Part shown: positions 6,691-12,809 of the stretch, in pieces
Layout: each line of letters begins with the position of its first letter
How positions within the stretch are numbered: position 1 is the first letter of the stretch
Assembly: GCA_002372775.1 (NCBI GenBank)
Contig: DFIJ01000084.1
Location: 1 to 14,765 of the forward strand
Direction: 5' to 3'
Source: Christensenella sp. UBA3700
Lineage (GTDB): Bacteria; Bacillota; Clostridia; Christensenellales; UBA3700
DNA: 14,765 bases
The notes under the pieces: generated by a model
Seen by the model: the letters and a program-made list of their open reading frames with translations, nothing else
Databases searched by the model: none
Told to the model about the DNA's origin: nothing
Program-made: the position numbers and the translations under genes

Positions 6691-8169
6691 TTATTTTCTT
6701 AAACCAAAGAACTTTAATACTGAATCAATAGCAGACTTAATTGCGTTTACTACTTGTTCAAATACACTTACTTCTACTGGTTCTTCAACTAAGAATGAAT
6801 TGTATCTATCAAATAATGACTTGATTTCATCCTTTGTTGTTAATCCCTTTGCCATAGAAACCTTTAAGTATTGTCCGTTGAAAGCTTCAAATACTTCTAC
6901 TGGTACTTCTACAACTTCAGCGCAGAATTCTTCATATGTATATAAACCATATGCAGCGATATCTGCAGCCATAGCTTCAGCATTAACCTTCATATTTTCA
7001 ACAGTGAAAATATTAACGAAAGCTTCTGTGTTTCCTGGCATAGATAACATACCATTTACGTAGTAGCATAATGCGCCGCTTGTTACTGGGCTATATGTTG
7101 TTGTAACTTCTTCATAAACATTTACGTTTACAAGTTCAACATTTACATCACCCTTATTAAATGTATGTCCAACATACTTTGCAGCATCTTCTCTTAAGAA
7201 TACATATTCTTGAGCATCAACATCAAAGAAAGCATGTTCAGAAATAACCTTAACAACTGTGTTGTCTGAGAAAGTTAATTCAATAATTTCATATGTTGCT
7301 TCTTCATCCTTATCAATAAATAAGATAGGAGCAGATGCATATGTTCCATTGAACATATCCCATACTAATAATTCTTCAGAACCTGTTAATGATTCAACAG
7401 CAACTTGTGAACCATCAGCTAATGTAACTAATGTTCCTTCTGCAACACAAGATTGGCTACCGCCACCTTGGTTTTGTCTATAAATGACATATAAAGTACC
7501 TTCTCCTGTTGGGATATCAGATAAATGACGATATCCTGTGTTTGGATCATCTTGAGTAAAACTTAAACCAACTTGATAATAACCATTCTTGAAAGAACAT
7601 GAGAACATTACATTTGAAGCTGCATTTTCTCTATTGAATAGATTTTCATTTTCAAATGAAACTAGATACTTATAAGTTTGTCCATTTCCATTAACTGTAT
7701 CAGCAAATATAGCATTTGTGATATATGGAGCATTTTGAGAATTCCAATTAGCATCAAAACCTGCTGTATCACCAGCTAAAATTAAATTACATGATGCATT
7801 TAATCCTGAAAATGCATTTTCACCAATATAAGATACTTGACCTTGAATCTCTAAACGAGCTTTTACACTAGAACTATATGATGCATTTGAGAACGCATTC
7901 GCACCTATAGCTACTACATCTTGTCCATCGATTTGTGCAGGAACTACATTTGTAGCAGAACTAGTTGCATAAACAATCATTACACCGCCATCAACTGGTC
8001 TATAGTATAAACTATTATATACTAAATCTGTGTCTAATACCCATTCTGGAAGATTTCTTGCTTCAACAGTTGAGATAGACATACTTACTACGAAACCTAG
8101 CATCATAACTAATGCTAGAACTAAAACTAGAGCTAAAGCTCCACTTTTTAAATAACCTTTGTTTGCCAT
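6691..8169 (-). CDS. Secreted or surface protein with LRR-like segment and Hint domain
   Basis: The predicted product is 492 residues from the ATG at 8169. An in-frame GTG at 8214 would add 15 residues but would fall almost on the predicted transcription start. The ATG product has a basic start (MANKGYLK), one hydrophobic segment and a possible cleavage near VEA-RN, as in a signal peptide or anchor. Numbering from the GTG: residues 96-140 look like BspA-type leucine-rich repeats (IGANAF, IGENAFSGL). Residues 256-390 form a Hint domain with candidate nucleophile Cys256 (CVAEGTLVTLADG), His327 (ISEHAFF) and CYYVNGML at the end. The C-terminal His-Asn needed for splicing-type release is absent. 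The last 25 residues form an amphipathic helix. Function is unknown; an envelope-localised or exported role is inferred. The gene stands alone, with its own promoter and terminator. Confidence 0.8.
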   Translation of the reverse strand: MANKGYLKSGALALVLVLALVMMLGFVVSMSISTVEARNLPEWVLDTDLVYNSLYYRPVDGGVMIVYATSSATNVVPAQIDGQDVVAIGANAFSNASYSSSVKARLEIQGQVSYIGENAFSGLNASCNLILAGDTAGFDANWNSQNAPYITNAIFADTVNGNGQTYKYLVSFENENLFNRENAASNVMFSCSFKNGYYQVGLSFTQDDPNTGYRHLSDIPTGEGTLYVIYRQNQGGGSQSCVAEGTLVTLADGSQVAVESLTGSEELLVWDMFNGTYASAPILFIDKDEEATYEIIELTFSDNTVVKVISEHAFFDVDAQEYVFLREDAAKYVGHTFNKGDVNVELVNVNVYEEVTTTYSPVTSGALCYYVNGMLSMPGNTEAFVNIFTVENMKVNAEAMAADIAAYGLYTYEEFCAEVVEVPVEVFEAFNGQYLKVSMAKGLTTKDEIKSLFDRYNSFLVEEPVEVSVFEQVVNAIKSAIDSVLKFFGLRK

Positions 8170-8224
8170 CTTTCTTCTTTTCCCTTTTTCTTGTTTTTGT
8201 GCGCTTTTAACCACACATTATTAA

Positions 8225-8233
8225 TATATACCA
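8225..8233 (-). promoter_or_regulatory. Predicted extended -10 promoter of the Hint-protein gene
   Basis: The minus strand reads TGGTATATA, an extended -10 element (TGn plus a TATAAT-like box). No good -35 is seen. Initiation near 8218 would give a leader of about 48 nt before the ATG at 8169 and supports that start over the GTG at 8214. The purine-rich stretch before the ATG (AAGGGAAAAGAAGAAAG) is only a weak SD. Confidence 0.45.
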
Positions 8234-8311
8234 TATTTTTGTTCGCTTTAAAAACAATTCTTTACACTTTCTTTACGTTAAATTGTAAATTTTTATAATC
8301 CACAAAAAAAT

Positions 8312-8346
8312 ATAAAAAAAAAGACAAGTCTTGTGGACTTGTCTTT
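8312..8346 (-). terminator. Intrinsic terminator of the SPFH operon
   Basis: On the minus strand AAAGACAAGTC, loop CACAA, then GACTTGTCTTT form an 11-bp perfect stem followed by a long T run. It is 22 nt after the stop of the DUF1858 gene and is one of the strongest terminators in the window. Confidence 0.92.
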
Positions 8347-8368
8347 AATCAATATAAATTATCTCAAT

Positions 8369-8575
8369 TTAGCTTCTAGCTGCTTCGTTTAATTTAGCAA
8401 CTAATTCATCAACATTTACTCCATGAACTGCAGCAGCGTCTTCGATTGTTTCGCCTCTTGCGATAGCACAACCAAAGCAATGCATACCGATTTCTAGTAA
8501 TGTTTTACATATAGCTTCTTGATTGCCAATATTGATGGCATCACCGATTAACATATCTTTTGTAATCTCTTGCAT
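8369..8575 (-). CDS. DUF1858 domain protein (CxxC, hybrid-cluster-protein-associated type)
   Basis: The 68 residues match the small DUF1858 family: ITKDMLIGDAI at the start, GMHCFGCAIARGETIEDAA in the centre (C33 and C36 forming a CxxC) and VHGVNVDELVAKLN at the end. Members occur alone or fused to redox and iron-sulfur proteins, and the CxxC is thought to act as a redox disulfide or metal site; their exact role is not settled. AGGAGG (8584-8589) overlaps the stop of the upstream zinc-ribbon gene and lies 8 nt from the ATG, so the two are coupled. It is last in the operon, before the terminator. The family call is firm; a functional link to the SPFH protein rests only on operon context. Confidence 0.88.
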   Translation of the reverse strand: MQEITKDMLIGDAINIGNQEAICKTLLEIGMHCFGCAIARGETIEDAAAVHGVNVDELVAKLNEAARS

Positions 8576-8587
8576 TTTTGTTACCTC

Positions 8588-9691
8588 CTAACAGATTCCT
8601 TGAGATTTTAGTATCGCCCAGACAATTAATCCAATCACAGCCGCACAAAAAAGGACAAGAGCAGTTACCTTTGTTGGAGATGTTGGACAAGTGCCATCAG
8701 CTCTACTGTTTCTACCATTAATAATTACACTATAAGCTTTCTTCTTATAGGTATAAGCCACAACCCAAATTGGGACTAAAATGTACTTATACGTCTTAGA
8801 TGAGTATATAGTATCTACATTGATATAGTCAAGAACATCATAATTGTATCTACTTAATATAGCATTTTTAATGCTATCGTCAATCATGGATTTTGCTATT
8901 AGCCAGCTATCATCAAGGCCAGTTGAATATCTCTCTGCTTCAAAACCTGCAATAAATTGTGGCTTGTAGATATAAGCATTATTTGTATCGAATCCAAATG
9001 TTTTGTTTAGATTCTTTTCTGTCATATAACGGCTAGCTTCTACTTGAACATCATTATAGAACTTGGAATATGAGCCAGAGTCCGTATACCATACTGTATA
9101 AGTTTCGGTAAATGTTTTACCATCTTTAACTACAGTTCTTGTATGTTTCACACCATATCTAATATTGTAATGAGAACGTGTATCTGTATCAAAAGTAAAC
9201 ACTGGAGCATATACACCTTTCATGTCCTTTTTGTTTACTTTCTTTCTAAAGCCAAATGGGGCCATTTTTCTTTTCTTAACCCAAGTAACAAAACTTGTAT
9301 AAGCTTCGCTATCAGATACCATAAAAGGTAAAATACCATTTGGTTTAAGACCAGGAACGTCATCAATATCTACAACACTAGGCGCTTTACAGAATGGACA
9401 GCTGCCAGCTGTTTCAAATTTGTACAATACAAATTCAGCACCGCAGCTTTTGCACTTAACAACTTTTGTTTCGCCCCATGGCGCATAACCTTCTTCTGTA
9501 GAAGAATCATATTTGTTTTCCATCGCAACAGATGGAATTGGGATATCTTTAGTTGATCCGCAATGTGTACATTTTAATTTTTGGATAGAGGGGTCAAATG
9601 CAAACATACTTCCACAACTTTGACATTTGTAGAAATTTGCATCAACTATTTCCTTCTCTTCTTCTTTTCCGACAAACTTATCTGTAGGCAT
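8588..9691 (-). CDS. Membrane-anchored protein with two zinc ribbons (YdjG-like)
   Basis: A 367-residue protein. Two C4 zinc ribbons lie at the N-terminus: C23xxC26 with C41xxC44, and C80xxC83 with C98xxC101. A soluble middle region follows (about 115-335), with conserved-looking aromatic blocks such as YAPVFTFDTDTRSHY and YKYILVPIWVVAYTY. One hydrophobic helix lies at 342-361 with only six residues after it. Such proteins are often labelled TFIIB-type zinc ribbon proteins and lie beside YdjI-like SPFH proteins, as in Bacillus ydjFGHI, where they are tied to membrane-stress protein localisation. The start overlaps the SPFH stop by one base (TAATG), and GGAG lies 10 nt upstream. I infer a membrane anchor for the SPFH protein. 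A single TM helix is visible, so topology is likely N-in/C-out. Confidence 0.8.
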   Translation of the reverse strand: MPTDKFVGKEEEKEIVDANFYKCQSCGSMFAFDPSIQKLKCTHCGSTKDIPIPSVAMENKYDSSTEEGYAPWGETKVVKCKSCGAEFVLYKFETAGSCPFCKAPSVVDIDDVPGLKPNGILPFMVSDSEAYTSFVTWVKKRKMAPFGFRKKVNKKDMKGVYAPVFTFDTDTRSHYNIRYGVKHTRTVVKDGKTFTETYTVWYTDSGSYSKFYNDVQVEASRYMTEKNLNKTFGFDTNNAYIYKPQFIAGFEAERYSTGLDDSWLIAKSMIDDSIKNAILSRYNYDVLDYINVDTIYSSKTYKYILVPIWVVAYTYKKKAYSVIINGRNSRADGTCPTSPTKVTALVLFCAAVIGLIVWAILKSQGIC

Positions 9692-10755
9692 TAAACTTTA
9701 GCTCCGCATTCTGGACAGAATTTTGCCTTGTTAGATACTTTAGCTCCGCATGCTGGGCAAACTCTTTCAGTATTAACTTCAAGTTTTTCACCGCATTCTG
9801 GGCAGAACTTTGCTGTTGCTTTAATCATAGCGCCGCACTTTGGACAAGCCTTTTGATTTTGAGGAGCAGCAGTATTACCAGCCTTAGCATCATTTAGAGC
9901 ATCACCCATCATCTTTGCAGCTGTAACGCCTGTAGCAATATTCATTCCAAGACCACCCATAGCATTTTGGTTCTTAGCAACATCACGCATAGCAGCAATG
10001 CTTTCCATTTGAGCATAACCTTGCATAGCGCCGTTGCCCATAACACCAACTTGAGTTCTCTTGTCCATCATCTTCTCTACTTCTTCTGGTAAAGATAGAT
10101 TTTCAATATATAATGCCTTTAGAGAAATACCGATATTTGCAAAATCATCTTTTAATCTATTTCTTGCAGCATTAGCAAGTTCTTCATAATGCATAGATAA
10201 ATCTAATGCTGGAACTTCCGATTCAGCAATTACATTAGATAATGTAGATGTAATAACCTTGCGGAAATAATCATCTACACTCTTAACTGTCATAACACCT
10301 TGAGCACCGCATAATTCTTCCATTGCTTCTGTTGGATCACCAACAGCGAAAGAATATGTACCAAATCCTCTAACTCTAACCATTCCAAAATCTTGGTCTC
10401 TCATCATTACCGGATTTGTTGTACCCCAGTTTTGATTAACAAATTGCTTTGTTGAAATAAAATAGATTTGTCCCTTATATGGGCTTTCCCATGCATATTT
10501 CCAGTTATATAACTTTGTTAAGATTGGAATATTCTTAATATCTTCAAGTTCATATGTTCCAGGTCCAAATGCATCTGCAATTTTACCTTCTTGAACAAAT
10601 AAAGCTTTTTGACCAGGATTAACTACAAGAACTGACTTTCTCATAATCTCATCTCTGTCAACAAGTGGATATCTATATACGATTACATTAGGATCTTGAT
10701 CCTTCCATTCTATTACTTTTCTTAATTGCTTTTTAATTCCACTGAATAATCCCAT
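9691..10755 (-). CDS. SPFH/band-7 domain protein with two C-terminal zinc ribbons (YdjI-like)
   Basis: A 354-residue protein with no signal peptide or clear TM segment. Residues 1-235 are the YdjI/virion-core-like SPFH region (GLFSGIKKQLRKVIEWKD, VNPGQKALFVQEGKIAD, MVRVRGFGTYSFAVGDP). Residues 240-290 are Gly/Ala/Met-rich and probably flexible. Two zinc ribbons end the protein: C304xxC307 with C318xxC321, and C333xxC336 with C347xxC350. In B. subtilis YdjI is a cytoplasmic SPFH protein that helps place the PspA homologue at the membrane. Here it leads an operon with a zinc-ribbon membrane protein and a DUF1858 protein. AGGAGG is only 4 nt from the ATG. Regulation is probably through the promoter at 10803-10830 and the palindrome at 10772-10789. 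Confidence 0.88.
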   Translation of the reverse strand: MGLFSGIKKQLRKVIEWKDQDPNVIVYRYPLVDRDEIMRKSVLVVNPGQKALFVQEGKIADAFGPGTYELEDIKNIPILTKLYNWKYAWESPYKGQIYFISTKQFVNQNWGTTNPVMMRDQDFGMVRVRGFGTYSFAVGDPTEAMEELCGAQGVMTVKSVDDYFRKVITSTLSNVIAESEVPALDLSMHYEELANAARNRLKDDFANIGISLKALYIENLSLPEEVEKMMDKRTQVGVMGNGAMQGYAQMESIAAMRDVAKNQNAMGGLGMNIATGVTAAKMMGDALNDAKAGNTAAPQNQKACPKCGAMIKATAKFCPECGEKLEVNTERVCPACGAKVSNKAKFCPECGAKV

Positions 10756-10771
10756 GTTTCCTCCTAAAGTG

Positions 10772-10789
10772 AATTACTTATAAGTAATT
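10772..10789. promoter_or_regulatory. Perfect 18-bp palindrome in the SPFH operon 5' UTR
   Basis: AATTACTTA at 10772-10780 is followed directly by its reverse complement TAAGTAATT at 10781-10789. It lies between the predicted start of transcription (about 10796) and the SD. A dimeric repressor binding here would block elongation or initiation. The lack of a loop favours a DNA operator over an RNA hairpin. The regulator is unknown. Confidence 0.55.
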
Positions 10790-10802
10790 GACATCAATAA
10801 TC

Positions 10803-10830
10803 ATTATATAATATATGGGATAAAAGTCAA
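10803..10830 (-). promoter_or_regulatory. Promoter of the SPFH operon
   Basis: The minus strand reads TTGACT (10825-10830), 16 bp, TATAAT (10803-10808). This is a good sigma-A promoter with five of six -35 and six of six -10 positions. Predicted start of transcription is near 10796, about 40 nt before the SPFH start codon. Confidence 0.75.
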
Positions 10831-10941
10831 TAATTGCCCATTTTAAGGCCACTATACACAATCTTTACATTTATCACATTGTTTCTTGCTTAAACTCTAA
10901 AACTGCAACAATATTTCACAATATGGACAAAACGGGACAGT

Positions 10942-10997
10942 TTTTGTCACATTCTATATGGCATTTTATATAGTTTTTCATACCAAGTGTGACAAAA
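10942..10997. promoter_or_regulatory. Symmetric element: possible bidirectional promoter or operator
   Basis: TTTTGTCACA (10942-10951) and TGTGACAAAA (10988-10997) are perfect inverted repeats centred exactly on TATATA (10967-10972). Read either way the element gives TTGTCA, 17 bp, TATATA: a plausible -35/-10 pair in both directions sharing one self-complementary -10 box. Rightward it points at the small hydrophobic ORF; leftward at the SPFH operon. It may instead be an operator with widely spaced half-sites. Confidence 0.5.
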
Positions 10998-11004
10998 TAA
11001 ATGC

Positions 11005-11030
11005 TTGAAAAGTCCGATATTTGCTATAAA
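11005..11030 (+). promoter_or_regulatory. Proximal plus-strand promoter of the small toxin-like gene
   Basis: TGCTATAAA (TG at 11022-11023, TATAAA at 11025-11030) is an extended -10 element. TTGAAA (11005-11010) is upstream but at only 14 bp, so the -35 is uncertain. Initiation near 11036 would place the 5' hairpin at the very start of the RNA, as in known type I toxin mRNAs. Confidence 0.5.
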
Positions 11031-11070
11031 AAATGAAGGGGAGCCGCTAAACTTTAAGCAACTCCTCTTC
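11028..11070 (-). terminator. Terminator of the antisense (antitoxin) RNA
   Basis: On the minus strand GAAGAGGAG (11062-11070) pairs with CTCCCCTTC (11035-11043) with one mismatch. The stem continues through two T-G pairs and GCT/AGC to an 8-nt loop. ATTTTTT follows (11028-11034). On the plus strand the same bases form the 5' hairpin of the toxin mRNA without a T-run. Confidence 0.72.
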
Positions 11071-11116
11071 AAATTATATGATAAGGGGGAAAATTATGAG
11101 CTATTTAATTAATTTC
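11028..11116 (-). ncRNA. Predicted antisense RNA (type I antitoxin candidate)
   Basis: A near-consensus promoter (TTGACA-17-TATACT, 11123-11151) lies inside the small plus-strand ORF and fires leftward. A terminator hairpin with six Ts ends at 11028. The predicted RNA is about 88 nt and fully complementary to the toxin mRNA's 5' hairpin, SD (11083-11089), start codon (11096) and first six to seven codons. It contains no plausible ORF with an SD. Size, overlap and promoter strength fit a type I antitoxin that blocks translation and/or triggers RNase III cleavage. Function is inferred from architecture only. Confidence 0.65.
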
Positions 11117-11173
11117 GTGATTAGTATATATTACGTTTTTTATAGTGTCAACATATTTTTTATAAAAAAATAG
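11096..11173 (+). CDS. 25-residue hydrophobic peptide (type I toxin candidate)
   Basis: The ORF encodes MSYLINFVIS, then IYYVFYSVNIFFIKK: one predicted membrane helix over residues 3-23 and a Lys-Lys end. AAGGGGG (11083-11089) lies 6 nt before the ATG. An in-frame ATG at 11078 would add six residues but lacks an SD. The stop codon TAG touches the terminator stem (11173-11201). The mRNA begins with a hairpin (11035-11070). Its 3' arm CTCCTCTT could alternatively pair with the SD, with a 13-nt loop, and hide it. Type I toxins are typically 20-60-residue membrane peptides with a basic end, which this matches. I recognise no named family. It is the only plus-strand gene in the window and is convergent with the ABC-F operon. 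Confidence 0.65.
   Translation: MSYLINFVISIYYVFYSVNIFFIKK
11123..11151 (-). promoter_or_regulatory. Strong promoter of the antisense RNA, inside the toxin ORF
   Basis: On the minus strand TTGACA (11146-11151) is a perfect -35, the spacer is 17 bp, and TATACT (11123-11128) is a five-of-six -10. It is the closest match to sigma-A consensus in the window. It has no minus-strand protein gene to serve within 350 bp, which argues that it makes a non-coding RNA. Confidence 0.72.
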
Positions 11174-11201
11174 AAAATTGCAACACATTGTTGCAATTTT
11201 C
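11164..11201 (-). terminator. Terminator of the ABC-F operon, probably shared with the toxin mRNA
   Basis: GAAAATTGCAAC (11173-11184), a 5-nt loop, and GTTGCAATTTTC (11190-11201) form a perfect 12-bp stem. On the minus strand TATTTTTTT follows it, giving strong termination 27 nt after the ABC-F stop. On the plus strand CTTTCT follows, weaker but usable, so convergent transcripts may both end here. Confidence 0.88.
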
Positions 11202-11227
11202 CTTTCTAACATTAAATTAATCTTAAA

Positions 11228-12799
11228 TTACTTCATTTCTAGGTATTCATCATATGTTGTAAGCTTATCAAATGTCTTAGTTTTATCAATTTCAATAATT
11301 CTATTAGCAACTGTTTCAACAAGCTCTTGGTCATGTGATGTGAATAAAATACAACCCTTATAGTTGATCATACCCTTATTTAGAGATGTAATAGCCTCCA
11401 AGTCTAAGTGGTTTGTTGGTTCATCAAGAACTAAGAAATTACCACCCATAAGCATTGCTCTTGCCATCATACATCTAACTTTTTCACCACCGGATAATAC
11501 ACAAGCTTTCTTCTTTGCTTCATCCCCAGAGAACAACATTCTTCCAAGCCATCCTCTTAGATATGTTTCCGTATGATCATTTGAATATTGATCTAGCCAT
11601 TCAACTAAACTCTTATTAACTCCATCAAAGAAACTATCGAAGTCTTGTGGTACATAACTTGTAGTAACTGTCTTTCCCCAAGTAACTGTTCCCGAATCTG
11701 CTTCTTCATTTCCCATGATTACTTCAAATAACATAGATATATCAATTGATCTTGGACCAACAAAGGCAATCTTCTCATCCTTTTGAACTGTGAATGATAC
11801 ATTTTCAAAGAATCCTTTCTTTGTTAGATTTTCAACTGTTAAGATTTCTCTACCTAATTCTTGAGTGAAATCAAAGTTAATATATGGATACTTTCTCATT
11901 GAAGGTTTAATATCTTCAAGCTTTAATTTTTCAAGTTCCTTCTTTCTTGCTGTAGCTTGCTTAGCTTTAGAAGCGTTAGCTGAGAACTTAGCAATGAAGT
12001 CTTGTAATTCTTTCGCTCTAACTTCAGCTTTCTTATTAGCTTCCTTTGCTTGTCTTGCTAATAATTGGTTTGTTTCATACCAGAAATCATAGTTACCAAC
12101 ATACATATTAATCTTGCCATAATCTACATCACAGATATGAGTACATACCTTGTTTAAGAAGTGACGGTTATGTGAAACGATAATAAGAATGTTTTTAAAA
12201 TCCATCAAGAATCTTTCAAGCCACATTGTTGTTTTTGCATCAAGGTTGTTTGTAGGTTCGTCTAGAATTAAGATATCTGGGTTTCCGAATAGAGCTTGTG
12301 CTAAAAGTACTTTAACTTTTTGCTTACCATCAAGCTCACCCATTAATTTGTCATGATATTCATCACCAAATCCAAGTTCATTTAATAAACTAGCGGCACT
12401 AGCTTCAGCTTCCCAACCACCTAGTTCTGCAAATTCATTTTCAAGTTCGCCAGCTCTAATACCATCAGCATCTGAGAAATCTTCCTTCATATAGATAGCA
12501 TCTTTCTCATCCATGATTTCAACAAGCTTCTTGTGTCCTAGAAGAACCGTTCTCATAACTGTGCAATCATCAAATGCATTTTGGTTTTGGTTTAATACGC
12601 TAAGTCTTTCTGTCTTTCCTTTTGTAACACTACCTTTTGTTGGCTCTAAAGCACCAGATAATATTTTTAAGAAAGTAGATTTTCCTGCACCATTAGCTCC
12701 AATAATTCCATAGCAGTTGCCTTCTGTAAACTTAAGATTTACATCTTCAAACAACTTTCTTCCACCAAATTGAAGCATTACGTCTGTAACTTGTAACAT
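11228..12799 (-). CDS. ABC-F family ATPase (YkpA/YbiT-like)
   Basis: A 523-residue protein with two fused nucleotide-binding domains and no membrane segment, so an ABC-F translation factor rather than a transporter. NBD1: Walker A GANGAGKST (34-42), signature degenerate as LDGKQ (156-160), Walker B ILILDEPTNNLD (176-187), switch H210. The linker (about 240-300) is Lys/Ala/Glu-rich with YETNQLLARQAKEANKKAE, the P-site-tRNA interaction motif. NBD2: Walker A degenerate (GPRSIDIS, 348-355), signature intact (LSGGE, 435-439), Walker B FLVLDEPTNHLD (455-466), switch H489. Site 1 therefore looks active and site 2 dead. ABC-F proteins act at the ribosomal E site to relieve stalling; some give antibiotic resistance, but the YkpA/YbiT type usually does not. 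AAAGGAG lies 5 nt from the ATG, just after the upstream stop. Confidence 0.93.
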   Translation of the reverse strand: MLQVTDVMLQFGGRKLFEDVNLKFTEGNCYGIIGANGAGKSTFLKILSGALEPTKGSVTKGKTERLSVLNQNQNAFDDCTVMRTVLLGHKKLVEIMDEKDAIYMKEDFSDADGIRAGELENEFAELGGWEAEASAASLLNELGFGDEYHDKLMGELDGKQKVKVLLAQALFGNPDILILDEPTNNLDAKTTMWLERFLMDFKNILIIVSHNRHFLNKVCTHICDVDYGKINMYVGNYDFWYETNQLLARQAKEANKKAEVRAKELQDFIAKFSANASKAKQATARKKELEKLKLEDIKPSMRKYPYINFDFTQELGREILTVENLTKKGFFENVSFTVQKDEKIAFVGPRSIDISMLFEVIMGNEEADSGTVTWGKTVTTSYVPQDFDSFFDGVNKSLVEWLDQYSNDHTETYLRGWLGRMLFSGDEAKKKACVLSGGEKVRCMMARAMLMGGNFLVLDEPTNHLDLEAITSLNKGMINYKGCILFTSHDQELVETVANRIIEIDKTKTFDKLTTYDEYLEMK

Positions 12800-12809
12800 T
12801 TTTACTCCT

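Noticed and set aside
8588..9691. Zinc-ribbon protein as primosomal helicase PriA (a label sometimes given to this family)
   Set aside because: No helicase motifs are present. Only zinc ribbons, a soluble region and a C-terminal membrane helix are visible.
10885..10915. Minus-strand GTTTTAGAG, reminiscent of a type II CRISPR repeat or tracrRNA
   Set aside because: There is only a nine-base match, no repeat array, no anti-repeat hairpin and no cas gene in the window.
11033..11050. Five-codon ORF ATG AAG GGG AGC CGC TAA inside the toxin 5' hairpin as a leader peptide
   Set aside because: It starts at or before the predicted transcription start and has no SD.
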